Positions 42,301-51,722 of a DNA stretch of 64,000 nucleotides are shown piece by piece; position 1 is the stretch's first letter, and every line of letters begins with the position of its first letter. Source of the DNA: Paenilisteria newyorkensis (lineage in GTDB: Bacteria; Bacillota; Bacilli; Lactobacillales; Listeriaceae). The position numbers and the translations under genes were made by a program. The DNA is taken from the NCBI RefSeq assembly GCF_000766145.1, contig NZ_JNFB01000045.1, forward strand, positions 1 through 64,000. The letters are read 5' to 3'. The notes under the pieces are model-generated. The model was given only the letters and a program-made list of their open reading frames with translations. It searched no databases and had not been told where the DNA came from.

Positions 42301-44470
42301 AGCAGACATCAAAGTCGTAACAAACACAGTAGACACAACAAAAGCAGGCGTATACTCAGTTGAGTATTCTGTAACAGATTCAGACGGCAACACAACAACA
42401 AAAACAATCAAAGTAACGGTTAACACGAACGATAAACCAGTTATTACAGCGACTGATAAAACAATTAATGTAGGCGACACGTTCAACGCGTTAACAGATG
42501 TAACAGCGACTGACAAAGAAGATGGTAACTTAACAGCAGACATCAAAGTCGTAACAAACACAGTAGATACAACAAAAGCAGGAACATACACTGTGGAATA
42601 CAGCGTAACAGACTCAGATAAAAACACAACAACAAAAACAATCACAGTTACCGTTGTTTCCGTAACAGCAGGAACAATTACAGCTAACCCATTTGTTATT
42701 GGTACAGATGCTTATGTAAAAGGTAACCTTACTGGCGACGTTACAAAAGCGTACCTTATTGTTGACGGTAAAACTTACGCAACAATCAATGTGACAGGTT
42801 CCACTTACCAATACTATGCATCAGACAAAATCAAAGACCCAGCAAGCAAAGTATACATCGTTGGTCTAGATTCAACTGGTAAAGAACTACAAAGAACAGA
42901 AGTTGCCGTTTCTAAGAAAAAAGTCGGAACAATTACAGCTGACCCATTCACAATCGGAACAGACAACTATGTTAAAGGCGCTCTAACAGGCGATGTAGTA
43001 AAAGCAGCACTTGAAGTAAATGGTAAACAATTAACTACTATTACTGTATCAGGAACTAGCTACCAATACTACGCAAAAAGCAACATCACGCAACCGACAG
43101 ACCAAGTTTTCATCATCGGTCTTGACGCAGCAGGTAACGTACTACAAAGAACACCTGTAACAGTTAAATCTGCAAAAGTAACAGCAGGAACAGTTACACC
43201 AGCTAAATTCGTACTTGGAACAGACACATATGTAAAAGGAACATTCACAGGCGATGTAGCAAAAGTTAGCATCACAGTGAACGGAACAGTATCACAAACA
43301 ATCAATACACCAACTTCACCATTCCAATACTATGCAAAAGCACTTATCAAAAATGTTACAGACATCGTAACCGTAACAGCATACGATGCAACTGGTAAAG
43401 TATTAGATACAAAACCAGTAACAGTAACAAAAGATCAAGGCGATGCAGGAGCAGTTATTGCTAATAGCTATAAACTAGGTAAAGACAGCTATGTAACAGG
43501 AACGTACACTGGTGATGTCGTGAAGGTTTCTCTAGAAGTTAACGGAACAGAATTACAAAAAATCAATCCAACTGGCGGAACAATCAAGTATTACGCAAAA
43601 ACTCAAATCACGTCTGCAACAGATGTTGTAAAACTAAACGGTTATAACTCAGCAGGTGTGCTAGTAAGTTCTAAAACAGTTGCTATCACAACAACAGATG
43701 GTACTATCACAGCTAACCCGTTCGTTATCACAGAAGATGACTACGTAACTGGTAAAGTAACAGGTGATGTTTCTAAAGTATCAATCACAGTAAATGATGT
43801 AGAACAATCGTTAATTCCAGCAGCAGCAGGAGATTATAAATACTACGCTAAATCATTAATCACAGACCCAACAGATGTTGTAATAGCAACTTTGTATGAT
43901 GCAACTGGCGCGGTATTAAGCACAGCAACAGTAGCAGTTAGCAAACCAGCTGACGTTGTAACAAAAGGAACAGTAACACCAACAGCTTTCAAAATTGGTA
44001 CAAATAACTATGTAGATGGGACATATACTGGTGATGTAGCGAAAGTAGAACTAGAAGTAAACGGCACAAAATACAGCCAAATTCCAGCTTCTAACGGCAC
44101 AATCCACTATTACGCAGCATCTCTAATCAAAAATGCAGCAGACGAAGTAAAAGTAAACGTATATGATTCAGCAGCAAAATTATTAGACAGCAAAACAGTA
44201 ACAATCAACGCAGCAACAGGAACTATCGAAGCTAAAGATGTAAAAGTTGGCGATAGCTATCTAACTGGTACAGCAACAGGCGATGTAACAAAATTAGCAC
44301 TAAGCGTGAACGATGTTGTTCAATCAAGTGTTGCATTTATCCAAGCAGATGGTACGTACAAATACTACATCAAAGCACTAAACCTAAAACCAACAGATGA
44401 TGTAAAAGTAATCGGACTGGATGCAAAAGGCGGTCAAATAGCTACAAACACAGTTACAATCGCAAACTAA
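39395..44470 (+). CDS. Large secreted adhesin: pectate-lyase-like domain and ten Ig-type modules
   Basis: 1691 residues, start ATG behind GAAGGAGA. Signal peptide (hydrophobic stretch about 24-42, cleavage near SHAAEA). Residues about 85-690 form a right-handed beta helix with recurring I-x-F-G-D-N and V-G-x-N turns, as in the pectate-lyase-like adhesive domain of Listeria surface proteins. Then two Big_6-type Ig domains (about 774-930), two DUF5011-type domains (about 934-1090) that are nearly identical, and seven modules of about 86 residues to the end, each with an xYVxGxxTGDV-type strand and a Q/K-Y-Y-A-K motif. No LPXTG, GW, LysM or WXL anchor is seen at the C-terminus. Likely an adhesin; ligand unknown. 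Followed by a terminator-like hairpin. Confidence 0.92.
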   Translation: MKLEQKGPINVLSMKTVKKAAKTLLIATVVASQVFTVLPTGSHAAEAAGSTTAGTEAPSAAVVAQKYAPLGATLALDGGVTEKRQQVSTFAEFKAAAESTTVNVIEITGDFQLASNVTVNSNMRIEGNGHTISAASYQVIMKSNSIVDLEDVIMTNVGTKAIFTGYTSSAAPTVNIIDNVQIRGMIMGGSGKLSLSIAGTNNRLVNAERQGMDVDSLEIADNTQIDQLEALETAVKVRSSGSVNIGDNAKINMMSNKGYAFDVSNSALVVGENTVINSASKYGTLKAATLVVKNGADLTLASGDVGNGIYVSGNITIGDNVKVKATGTGTAIYAYNTGASIVVGKDADIDVVSDNGSGIYGNATITFGDRSSLKLRTHDRGIYSAGAATIRFGSVSNQNPQPEDRVKIDIDSGVSYGIYSGGPVIFGDNTEIAIKAKSDAIYASGNSRVDFGANTASNITSSSGDGVNAGGIKFGDNSTAYIKAYTNGLETTNTSGEGISTGKNVNMTIISPNHDGIYTYKDTTFGDNNTISITALNSHAIHTFYGGSVKLGVDSSLYLNAQTGMIQEGSAAATFNVGNNTLVKIESSDYGINTSGSITFAENAKANIRAASGQGNYPAIKANGIVTFNKNSMAYVETLSNTSTTVFDLSGAQSSKLVLNSPKYIDFRQNNRAVAGHIVRGYGNDNASYVSRVEMNNMAKVYAWEHAADWSKATGSEWTSVDDARIPLTYKVGSAYTSYYSGLATGQNIEGFSLFDYSRVSTEGSSIVERPVVSPIFEGAKTVSGTGTAGDDIVVTFPDGKTAKATVDADGKWTVDVPAGTNLVKDQSVLTYQTNGVNDSARVTTKVQADTTVPAPPTVDSIKAGDTTISGKAVPNNTVTVKLPDGTTATGTANDKGEFAITIPAQKADAVIDVTQAGKNGLPSDPASVVVKSNEKPVITASDKTIKIGDTFNALTGVTATDKEDGSLTADIKVVTNTVDTTKAGVYSVEYSVTDSDGNTTTKTIKVTVNTNDKPVITATDKTINVGDTFNALTDVTATDKEDGNLTADIKVVTNTVDTTKAGTYTVEYSVTDSDKNTTTKTITVTVVSVTAGTITANPFVIGTDAYVKGNLTGDVTKAYLIVDGKTYATINVTGSTYQYYASDKIKDPASKVYIVGLDSTGKELQRTEVAVSKKKVGTITADPFTIGTDNYVKGALTGDVVKAALEVNGKQLTTITVSGTSYQYYAKSNITQPTDQVFIIGLDAAGNVLQRTPVTVKSAKVTAGTVTPAKFVLGTDTYVKGTFTGDVAKVSITVNGTVSQTINTPTSPFQYYAKALIKNVTDIVTVTAYDATGKVLDTKPVTVTKDQGDAGAVIANSYKLGKDSYVTGTYTGDVVKVSLEVNGTELQKINPTGGTIKYYAKTQITSATDVVKLNGYNSAGVLVSSKTVAITTTDGTITANPFVITEDDYVTGKVTGDVSKVSITVNDVEQSLIPAAAGDYKYYAKSLITDPTDVVIATLYDATGAVLSTATVAVSKPADVVTKGTVTPTAFKIGTNNYVDGTYTGDVAKVELEVNGTKYSQIPASNGTIHYYAASLIKNAADEVKVNVYDSAAKLLDSKTVTINAATGTIEAKDVKVGDSYLTGTATGDVTKLALSVNDVVQSSVAFIQADGTYKYYIKALNLKPTDDVKVIGLDAKGGQIATNTVTIAN

Positions 44471-44490
44471 TAAAGTAGAGACAAAAATTA

Positions 44491-44518
44491 TAAAGGGGAA
44501 TAGCACTATTCCCCTTTA
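44491..44518 (+). terminator. Hairpin after the adhesin gene
   Basis: TAAAGGGGAATAG (44491-44503) and CTATTCCCCTTTA (44506-44518) pair perfectly around two bases. Only a weak T tract follows, so some read-through to the lipoprotein gene is possible. Confidence 0.7.
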
Positions 44519-44548
44519 GTTATTAAAAGAATGAGGTGTACTAGACAG

Positions 44549-45013
44549 ATGAAAAAAGGTATAATCGCAGCCGCAGCAGTATGCATGCTTGTATTCGTAG
44601 GCGCATGTGGGAATGATTCGACAACAAAAGATACAGATAAAAAAGCAGAAACAGCTGTTACAGAACACGTAACAAAAACCGTTAACAACATCGATATGAA
44701 AATCGGTACAATCAAGACAACAGAAAGCACAACTAAAAACAAAAATATGGTCAGCATCGACATGTCTTTCCTCAACAATGATAGCTCAGATGTAGGCGTC
44801 GGCGCAGCTGATTTCAAAATAAAATCAGACGGAAAAACATATGAAGTTTACCCACAAGGTAATAATTTTGGCGATATGTTCAAACCGAATGCCAAATTAG
44901 AAGGAAAAGCGTATTTCGAATTACCAACGAGCGTCAAAAAAGGCACACTCGTATACGCACCAATGGACAAAGAGCAAGCTAGCTGGTCGATTGTGATTCC
45001 AGCTGCCAAATAA
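44549..45013 (+). CDS. Lipoprotein with DUF4352-like domain
   Basis: 154 residues from ATG 44549, behind GAGGTG (eleven bases); the frame opens at 44531 inside that site. Lipoprotein signal MKKGIIAAAAVCMLVFVGAC with lipidated Cys20, a K/T-rich linker, then an Ig-like domain (VTKTVNNIDMKIGTIKT to the end) like the extracytoplasmic DUF4352 fold. Found on the outer membrane face. It sits between adhesin and glycopolymer cluster, 37 bases before the sugar dehydrogenase, so it may belong to either. Binding partner unknown. Confidence 0.85.
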   Translation: MKKGIIAAAAVCMLVFVGACGNDSTTKDTDKKAETAVTEHVTKTVNNIDMKIGTIKTTESTTKNKNMVSIDMSFLNNDSSDVGVGAADFKIKSDGKTYEVYPQGNNFGDMFKPNAKLEGKAYFELPTSVKKGTLVYAPMDKEQASWSIVIPAAK

Positions 45014-45050
45014 GAAAATAAACTAAAACAGAACCGGAAGGGTGTAACAA

Positions 45051-46334
45051 TTGAAATTAGTCGTTATGGGATTAGGATATATCGGACTTCCAACAGCCAT
45101 TATGTTTGCCAACCACGAGCAAGATGTATTAGGTATTGATATCAATGAAAAAGTCATTCAAGAATTAAATGCAGGCAAGATTCATATTGAAGAGCCAGGA
45201 TTGCAAGCAGAACTCGATCGAGCGATTCAAAATAATCGATTCCGCGCGGGTCTGGATGTAGAAGCAGCAGACGCTTTTATCGTATCCGTTCCAACTCCGA
45301 ATAAAGAAGATGAGCTAAAATCATGTGATCTAAAATATGTGATCGCAGCTGTAAATAACATTTTACCCGTGTTACGAAAAGGTAATACGATCATCATAGA
45401 ATCTACTATTGCCCCACGATCTACGGAAGATCATATTTTGCCACTAGTTGAGAGTACTGGATTAATCGTTGGACAAGATGTATTCCTCGTACATTGCCCA
45501 GAACGCGTGTTACCCGGTCAAATTATCCACGAACTAATCTACAATAATCGTATTATCGGAGGCGTCACTCCCGCGTGTACCCAAGCCGGGAAAGCAATTT
45601 ACAGCGTCTTTGTGAAAGGTGAATTAATCGAATCAGCCGCGTCTACTGCCGAAATGTCGAAGCTTATGGAGAACACGTATCGAGATGTGAATATAGCGCT
45701 GGCAAACGAACTTGTGCATATTTCCGCTAAGTTAGGCATTAACGCGTTAGATGTCATTGAAATGGCGAACAAGCATCCTCGTGTGAATCTACATTTACCA
45801 GGGCCAGGCGTTGGTGGACATTGCCTAGCGGTTGATCCGTACTTTATCGCAGCCGCAGCACCAGAACAATCTTACTTGATTCAGCGTGCGCGTCACATCA
45901 ACTCGACGATGCCAGCTTTTATTGTAGAAAATACGATGGCGATTATGAAAAAAATCCAAGGTAAAAAAATCGCGGTATTCGGTCTGACGTATAAAGGTGA
46001 CATTGATGATATCCGTGAAAGCCCGGCGCTTGAAATTTACCATGAGTTGAAAAGACAGCAAGAATATGACGTTGTCGCGTATGATCCACATGTCGAAGCA
46101 GATTTTGTCGAGCACGATATGCAAGTAGCTACGGCGGATGCTGATCTTGTTTTGATACTGGTAGATCATTCGGAATTCCGTTCGTTAACGAGTCAAGATT
46201 TTGCCAATATGCATGAAATGGTTATTTTAGATACGAAGAAAATTGCAACGGAGTGTGGAGATATGGAGCATTACTTCCACCTTGGTACGCTTTCGGAAAT
46301 CAGTCAGTTAGAAAAAGTAGGCGTAACAGCATAA
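45051..46334 (+). CDS. UDP-N-acetyl-mannosamine/UDP-glucose dehydrogenase family protein
   Basis: Oxidises a UDP-sugar to the uronic acid with two NAD, giving a charged precursor for a surface polymer. 427 residues from TTG 45051, nine bases after GGAAGGGTG. Rossmann start LVVMGLGYIGLPTAIMFA, VSVPTPN, the catalytic-cysteine loop PGPGVGGHCLAVDPYFI and the C-terminal GLTYKGDIDDIRESPAL. The details (HCPERVLPG) fit the WecC/ManNAc type rather than Ugd. First gene of the glycopolymer run. Confidence 0.92.
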   Translation: MKLVVMGLGYIGLPTAIMFANHEQDVLGIDINEKVIQELNAGKIHIEEPGLQAELDRAIQNNRFRAGLDVEAADAFIVSVPTPNKEDELKSCDLKYVIAAVNNILPVLRKGNTIIIESTIAPRSTEDHILPLVESTGLIVGQDVFLVHCPERVLPGQIIHELIYNNRIIGGVTPACTQAGKAIYSVFVKGELIESAASTAEMSKLMENTYRDVNIALANELVHISAKLGINALDVIEMANKHPRVNLHLPGPGVGGHCLAVDPYFIAAAAPEQSYLIQRARHINSTMPAFIVENTMAIMKKIQGKKIAVFGLTYKGDIDDIRESPALEIYHELKRQQEYDVVAYDPHVEADFVEHDMQVATADADLVLILVDHSEFRSLTSQDFANMHEMVILDTKKIATECGDMEHYFHLGTLSEISQLEKVGVTA

Positions 46335-46374
46335 AGCCATAGCATGTGATCAAAAATAGAAATGTGGATGATGA

Positions 46375-47571
46375 ATGAAAAAGATACTATTAATATCACA
46401 AAATTTCTATCCCGAGATCGGTAGCGCGGCGAATCGAATGAAGCAATTGTTTCGTTTATTTCGCCAAGACTACGATACGACCTTGTTCACAACAGAACCG
46501 CAATACCCGAACCGCGATATGTACGAACAGGAAAAGTTTTGGGACGCTGATCTCGAGGATGCCAACATTGTTCGGGTGAAAACGAGAACGAGCAAATATG
46601 AAGCAAACATGATATTACGATTTCTTCTCTATTTGGAAACACTGTGCCGATTCATCTGGAAAATCCTAACGGAAAAGCAATCCTTTGATGTCGTCTATGT
46701 GTCGAGTCCGCCGATTTCTATTGCACTTGCTGGGCTCATTGCCAAACGAAAAATGAAAGCCAAGCTGATTGTTGATATTCGCGATTTGTGGCCAGAAACG
46801 TTGAAGGGTGTCGGCAAATTCACATCCCCCATTTTTCTACACATCGCATATCGATTGGAGAAGCGGATTTACAAAAAAGCAGATGAAATCATTGTGAATA
46901 GCGAACGGTTTGCGACGTATATGATTGAGCAAGGTGTGGATCCAGCCAAAATCACCTTTGTGCCCAATTCGCTCACGCAAGAAGAATTTGATTTAGGTGC
47001 TAAAAAAAGGCCACTCATCAATGAACCATTGACGGTCATATACACTGGAAACATCGGTTTAGCACAAGAGTTGGCAAGCTTCATTCGGATGGCAGACTAT
47101 TTTCAAGATAATCCGCACGTACGCTTTAAGATGATTGGTTACGGCGCGAACTATCAAAAATTAGTCGATTCGGTGAAAGAAAAGGACCTGAAAAATGTCA
47201 ACGTTAGCCCGCCAGATACACGAGCGAATGTCCTTCATGAGCTGGCCCAAGCGGATGTAGCTTTCGTAAGTTTAGTTCCGCATCCGGTTTTTGAAACAGT
47301 GATTCCTGGTAAAATAGTGGATTACATGGGCATTGGGTTACCGATTATTGGCATGGTTTCTGGTTATAGTAAAGACGTGATCAATGCTTCTGAGACAGGC
47401 TTTATTTTTGGCCATGATAAGGAACAAGAAATGTACCGCGGCTTGTGTCATTTGATTCAAGACCACGATTTGCGAAAGAGACTGCATCAGAATGGGTTAG
47501 CTTTCGCGAAAGAGAACTACAATTGGCAAGAAAACTTCAAACGTATTGAAAAAATCATTGCAAAAAATTGA
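46375..47571 (+). CDS. GT4-family glycosyltransferase (WbuB-like)
   Basis: 398 residues. N-terminal acceptor domain starts ILLISQNFYPEIGSAANRMK, with IVDIRDLWPETL characteristic of WbuB-like GT4 enzymes; the donor domain has VIYTGNIGLAQEL, then the E-x(7)-E-like PGKIVDYMGIGLPIIGMVSG. Transfers a sugar from a nucleotide donor to a growing lipid-linked chain at the inner membrane face. No membrane helix; the sugar is unknown. It abuts the next gene. Confidence 0.9.
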   Translation: MKKILLISQNFYPEIGSAANRMKQLFRLFRQDYDTTLFTTEPQYPNRDMYEQEKFWDADLEDANIVRVKTRTSKYEANMILRFLLYLETLCRFIWKILTEKQSFDVVYVSSPPISIALAGLIAKRKMKAKLIVDIRDLWPETLKGVGKFTSPIFLHIAYRLEKRIYKKADEIIVNSERFATYMIEQGVDPAKITFVPNSLTQEEFDLGAKKRPLINEPLTVIYTGNIGLAQELASFIRMADYFQDNPHVRFKMIGYGANYQKLVDSVKEKDLKNVNVSPPDTRANVLHELAQADVAFVSLVPHPVFETVIPGKIVDYMGIGLPIIGMVSGYSKDVINASETGFIFGHDKEQEMYRGLCHLIQDHDLRKRLHQNGLAFAKENYNWQENFKRIEKIIAKN

Positions 47572-47586
47572 ATGAGGGATGAACGT

Positions 47587-48876
47587 ATGTCAAAGAAAGT
47601 TGCCGTTTTTGTTTGGAACCATTTTACGAATGATGCACGCGTATTACGAGAATGTATGGCGTTGCAGGAAGCTGGTTATTTGGTTGATTTGATTGCGATT
47701 CATGATTTGAAACAGCCCGATTTACCGTATTTTGAACAACGGACAACGCGTTTTTCCGTTCGCCGTGTCAGGGCAGACCAAGCTAAATGGGCAGATTTTC
47801 TTTTGAATGGTATTGGTCGCATCAAGCAAAACAAGATGCTTCTTCTGGCGTTTAGTATGTTATTCCTTCTTCTCCTCCTGTTTTTTCCTCTTATCATGCT
47901 GGTTATAGGCGCGATGATAGCAATTTATCCTCTCCCAAAAGTACAAACGCTAATCCGTCGTAGCATGATTTTCAGCCGTATGGTTGCTTACGGTTTACGA
48001 AACAAATACGATGTTTACCACGCGAATGATTTGAACACGTTACCCCAAGCCATTCTTTGTGCGAAGTTATTTCATCGTGAAAAATTGATTTATGATTCGC
48101 ATGAAATTCAGACGAGTCGAACGGGCTACAACAACCCAATGTATGGCATCTGCGAACGGTTTTTCCTTCGATTTACAGATGTGTGTATTCACGAAAACCA
48201 TACACGTGCGGCTTATATTCAGGATAGGTATCACTTTTATCCGAAAGTCGTGCACAATTATCCAACGCGCCAATTTCCCGAGCAAAATAAGGATATCGAT
48301 TTACATCAAATGCTACAAATTCCAACACAGGAACCGATTTTATTATATCAAGGCGGTGTGCAGGTTGGCCGCGGTTTAGATAAGTTAATACAAGCAGTAC
48401 CAATGTTCCAAAAGGGTGTCGTCGTCATGATTGGTGATGGGCGCATCAAGGTGGAATTAGAGCAGCAAGTGCGACAGGCTGGTTTGGAGCAGAAAATCCG
48501 ATTTTTGCCGAAAGTACCTTTGCAAGATTTGCTTCACTATACGAAAAACGCGTACCTAGGTTTCCAGCTTTTAAACAATGTGTGCTTTAATCATTATTCT
48601 GCTTCATCGAATAAGTTGTTTGAATACGTGATGAGTGGCGTGCCAGTGATTGGGAGCGATTTTCCGGAAATTAGGCGTATTGTGACGGGTGAAGAGGTTG
48701 GCTTAGTCGTCGATTCACATGATCCAAATGCGATTGCGGCGGCGGTCAATGAACTGCTGACAAATCCGGCGTTACGAGAGCGATATAGTCAGAATTGTTA
48801 CCGAGCGCGTGAAATTTATAATTGGGAACGCGAAAAAGTGCCGTTTTTAAAGATTTATGATGGATTGAAAGGTTGA
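47587..48876 (+). CDS. GT4-family glycosyltransferase with membrane hairpin
   Basis: 429 residues from ATG 47587, with GAGGGA about seven bases upstream (frame opens 15 bases earlier). N-terminal KVAVFVWNHFTNDARVLREC; two adjacent hydrophobic helices at about residues 85-125 (FSMLFLLLLLFFPLIM) anchor it to the membrane; the donor domain has YQGGVQVGRGLDKLI and SASSNKLFEYVMSGVPVIGS. Part of the polymer-building set. Donor sugar unknown. Confidence 0.9.
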   Translation: MSKKVAVFVWNHFTNDARVLRECMALQEAGYLVDLIAIHDLKQPDLPYFEQRTTRFSVRRVRADQAKWADFLLNGIGRIKQNKMLLLAFSMLFLLLLLFFPLIMLVIGAMIAIYPLPKVQTLIRRSMIFSRMVAYGLRNKYDVYHANDLNTLPQAILCAKLFHREKLIYDSHEIQTSRTGYNNPMYGICERFFLRFTDVCIHENHTRAAYIQDRYHFYPKVVHNYPTRQFPEQNKDIDLHQMLQIPTQEPILLYQGGVQVGRGLDKLIQAVPMFQKGVVVMIGDGRIKVELEQQVRQAGLEQKIRFLPKVPLQDLLHYTKNAYLGFQLLNNVCFNHYSASSNKLFEYVMSGVPVIGSDFPEIRRIVTGEEVGLVVDSHDPNAIAAAVNELLTNPALRERYSQNCYRAREIYNWEREKVPFLKIYDGLKG

Positions 48877-48972
48877 TGTAATCTGCAAGTCCTGAAATGA
48901 TTCATTTTTCTAACAAATGCTGGGTGGAACGAAAGAGAATTTTATCAAAAGTTGATAGAGGTGTAGGGCGTA

Positions 48973-49566
48973 ATGAAAGGCAAGCAAGTAAAAAAGAAGT
49001 ACCACAAACAAGCGGAAACAGTGGCGTACGAGTCCCAACTCAAGGTCGCGTTACAGGAAATAGATCAGTTACAAGAACAGCTAGAAGAACGGGTTCACAA
49101 CGAAATCTCACTACGTGCTGAAACAAAGCGATTAGAGCATGAAAAAGAAATGCACGAAGAAAATGCGGAACAACTCAAGCAAGAAAATGCGAAATGGAAA
49201 GTAACCAATCAGGGTTTGCAAGAGAAGAATGAAGCATTAGCCAAGCAACTTAGAAAAGAAGCAGACCTGATAGATCAAATAAAAGCGATACAAAAAGAGT
49301 TAAGCGAGTATAAAGTGAAGACGCTGGAAGTATTGTCTAGTCAAAAAGAACCGCTCGAAGAAATTTCTAAAGAACACGAGAATACCGTCAAGAAAATCAA
49401 GCAATTAGATAATGAGTTGATAAGGATGAAGAAAGAAGAAAAACTTTTAAAAGAACGGCTGAATAGTTTGCGAGCGCGGCATAATCAAATAATGAATACT
49501 AAAATGATGAAATGGACTGGTTTATATTGGAAACTACGCAAAAAATTAAGATGGAAGAAAAAATAA
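48973..49566 (+). CDS. Coiled-coil protein
   Basis: 197 residues, almost wholly heptad-patterned from about 20 to 170 (EIDQLQEQLEERVHNE, EKNEALAKQLRKEADL), with a very basic C-terminus (YWKLRKKLRWKKK). No signal peptide. GAGGTG lies about nine bases before ATG 48973. In polysaccharide clusters such coiled coils act as scaffolds or chain-length rulers attached to transferases; it overlaps the next glycosyltransferase gene, fitting that idea. The basic tail could bind the membrane or the partner. Role is inferred from context only. Confidence 0.8.
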   Translation: MKGKQVKKKYHKQAETVAYESQLKVALQEIDQLQEQLEERVHNEISLRAETKRLEHEKEMHEENAEQLKQENAKWKVTNQGLQEKNEALAKQLRKEADLIDQIKAIQKELSEYKVKTLEVLSSQKEPLEEISKEHENTVKKIKQLDNELIRMKKEEKLLKERLNSLRARHNQIMNTKMMKWTGLYWKLRKKLRWKKK

Positions 49567-51707
49567 ATCACGTACGCGAAACCATTACTAATTTTCAGAA
49601 TGAGTTAATGTCAGAGCTGCATCCAGTTTTCTTAGCAGAAGAGGCATTGAAGGATTCGGCGCAGTGGTGGTGTATTCAGGACGAGGGTTTGCAGGTTTTT
49701 GAAGAAGCTGGTGATTTAGTTTTCCAAAATACGGGAGAACGTGCGAATTATGCCTCCTTCCAAGAAGAAAATGTCGCGTTTACACGATTACCACGCGTTT
49801 TTATCGATGTTTTGCCAGAAGAAACGCTTGCTATTCATGTGGAGGCAGAAGTAGAAGCCGGGATGTCAGTCAAAATCGCCGTCGTGGAATATGACGGACA
49901 AAAAAAGACGGCTACGACAATGGTGGACGTCAACAAGGAGATGCAGATTACGTTGGGACAAGCAGCAAAGCATATCCGATTAGCGTTGAAAGTAACTGGA
50001 AAAGGACTTATACGTATTCAAAAAATGGTGCTGCAACGTGTATTCAGTGCTAAGAAAAGCCAGTTGCCGCAAGTAGTATTGCGAGAACCGTTCCAAAACT
50101 TGAAGCAATTAGATGAGCTAAAAGTGGCGTGCATTTTCGATGAATTTACGATGACGAGTTACAAAGAAGAAGTCGAATTAATCACGTTTACACCGGAAAA
50201 TTGGCAAAGCGTATTGGAGGAAAATCCACCGCATTTCCTATTCGTGGAATCTGCATGGCACGGGAATTTTGGTTCGTGGCAATATAAGGTTGGGCGTTAC
50301 GCGAATGAAGATCGTCATGAGTTGTTTGAGTTATTGGAATGGTGTCAAGAACGTGGCATCCCAACGGTTTTCTGGAATAAGGAAGATCCGATTCATTTTG
50401 ATAAATTTATTGATTCGGCGAAGCGTTTTGATTATATTTACACGACGGATGCGAATCGTATTCCGGATTATGTGAAACATGCGAAACATCAGAACGTGTT
50501 TGCTTTACCGTTTGCGGCACAACCGAAGCATCATAATCCTGTGCAATTGTTAGAGCCACGCGTGGATGGCGTTTGTTTTGCAGGTTCGTATTACGCGAAT
50601 CGTCATGAAGAACGGCGCGACGTGATGGACCAGATGCTTGCGATCAGCGAGGAATTCAACTTGGCTATTTATGATCGGAATTATGAACGTCCGGAGCCGG
50701 AATTCCGTTTTCCGAAGCAATTTGAGAAAAATGTGAAGGGCAGCTTGGCGTATAGCGAGATTGATAAGGCGTATAAAGGTTATCGTTTCATGTTGAATGT
50801 GAATAGTGTTATCCACTCGCCGACGATGTTTTCAAGACGCGTGTTTGAAGGGATGGCTTCGGGAACGCCAATCCTCAGCAGTTATTCGGAGGGCATTGAT
50901 AAAATTTTCGGGAACCTTGTGATGATTGCGCAGAAACCAGAAGACTTGCGTGCCCAGATGAAGGAAATCGCACAAGACGAGCACTTATACCGCAAAAAGT
51001 CTTTAGAAGGTATCCGCGAAATTTTCGGGAAGCATACGTACAAACATCGCTTGCATTTCATGTTGGAAAATATGAATCGACAGGTGCCTGTGCAGGAGAA
51101 AGAAGTCACGGTCATTAGTTTCGCAAGCTCCGAACAGGCCTTGAAAAACGTGATTGCGGCGTTTCATAAACAAAGCTATCTGACGAAAAAACTATGCGTC
51201 TTCGTTCGTAGTGTCGATGATTTTACAGACTTTAATGCGATTATCAACACGTACCAAAACGAAACGGTATCGATTTTTCTACTGGATTATATGCAAAATT
51301 ATAAGCAAGTGACGGACTTTATTGGATCGGATTTTATGACGGTTTGGAATCAGAAGCATTTTTATGGGCGGCATTATTTGAAAGATTTAATGCTTGCGTC
51401 TGTGTATACCGATGCCGATTTTATTGGAAAAGGAAGCTATTATACGCAAGTTGGGCAACGATGCCAAGACCAGAATACAGAGAAAGAGTATCGTTTTGTG
51501 ATGAATCTTAAGTCCACACAAGCGATTGTCAGAACGAACTATCCGTTCCGCAAAAATGTGAAGGCGTTATTGATCGATTTGATGCGCGGCATGGATTTAT
51601 CCCTTTATATGAACCAAGGCGCGAAAATGTTTAGTGCAGACAAGTATAACTTTATTGAAAATGGAACAGAAGTGGGCGAAGAATGGCTTCACCACGTTGA
51701 AATTTAG
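49551..51707 (+). CDS. Large glycosyltransferase with CgeB-like C-terminal domain
   Basis: 718 residues from ATG 49551 (MEEKINHVRE), overlapping the coiled-coil gene by 16 bases; an alternative ATG is 49512; neither has a good ribosome site, so translation is probably coupled. Residues 1-190 are a beta-rich domain of unknown type, then a GT-B fold similar to CgeB/DUF3880 proteins, with VDGVCFAGSYYANRHEERRD, MFSRRVFEGMASGTPILSSY. The last 190 residues resemble a second, GT2-like transferase remnant (VTVISFASSEQALKNVIAAF). Cytoplasmic. Probably adds several sugars or polymerises. Confidence 0.82.
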   Translation: MEEKINHVRETITNFQNELMSELHPVFLAEEALKDSAQWWCIQDEGLQVFEEAGDLVFQNTGERANYASFQEENVAFTRLPRVFIDVLPEETLAIHVEAEVEAGMSVKIAVVEYDGQKKTATTMVDVNKEMQITLGQAAKHIRLALKVTGKGLIRIQKMVLQRVFSAKKSQLPQVVLREPFQNLKQLDELKVACIFDEFTMTSYKEEVELITFTPENWQSVLEENPPHFLFVESAWHGNFGSWQYKVGRYANEDRHELFELLEWCQERGIPTVFWNKEDPIHFDKFIDSAKRFDYIYTTDANRIPDYVKHAKHQNVFALPFAAQPKHHNPVQLLEPRVDGVCFAGSYYANRHEERRDVMDQMLAISEEFNLAIYDRNYERPEPEFRFPKQFEKNVKGSLAYSEIDKAYKGYRFMLNVNSVIHSPTMFSRRVFEGMASGTPILSSYSEGIDKIFGNLVMIAQKPEDLRAQMKEIAQDEHLYRKKSLEGIREIFGKHTYKHRLHFMLENMNRQVPVQEKEVTVISFASSEQALKNVIAAFHKQSYLTKKLCVFVRSVDDFTDFNAIINTYQNETVSIFLLDYMQNYKQVTDFIGSDFMTVWNQKHFYGRHYLKDLMLASVYTDADFIGKGSYYTQVGQRCQDQNTEKEYRFVMNLKSTQAIVRTNYPFRKNVKALLIDLMRGMDLSLYMNQGAKMFSADKYNFIENGTEVGEEWLHHVEI

Positions 51708-51722
51708 GAGGAAGATAACGCA

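Noticed and set aside
42109-42645. 178-codon minus-strand frame opposite the adhesin's DUF5011-type repeats
   Set aside because: Repeated, low-complexity valine/serine-rich translation caused by the repeats on the other strand; no ribosome site.
48897-49121. 74-codon plus-strand frame starting at 48897
   Set aside because: Overlaps the coiled-coil gene in another frame, has no ribosome site, and the coiled-coil frame is clearly the coding one.
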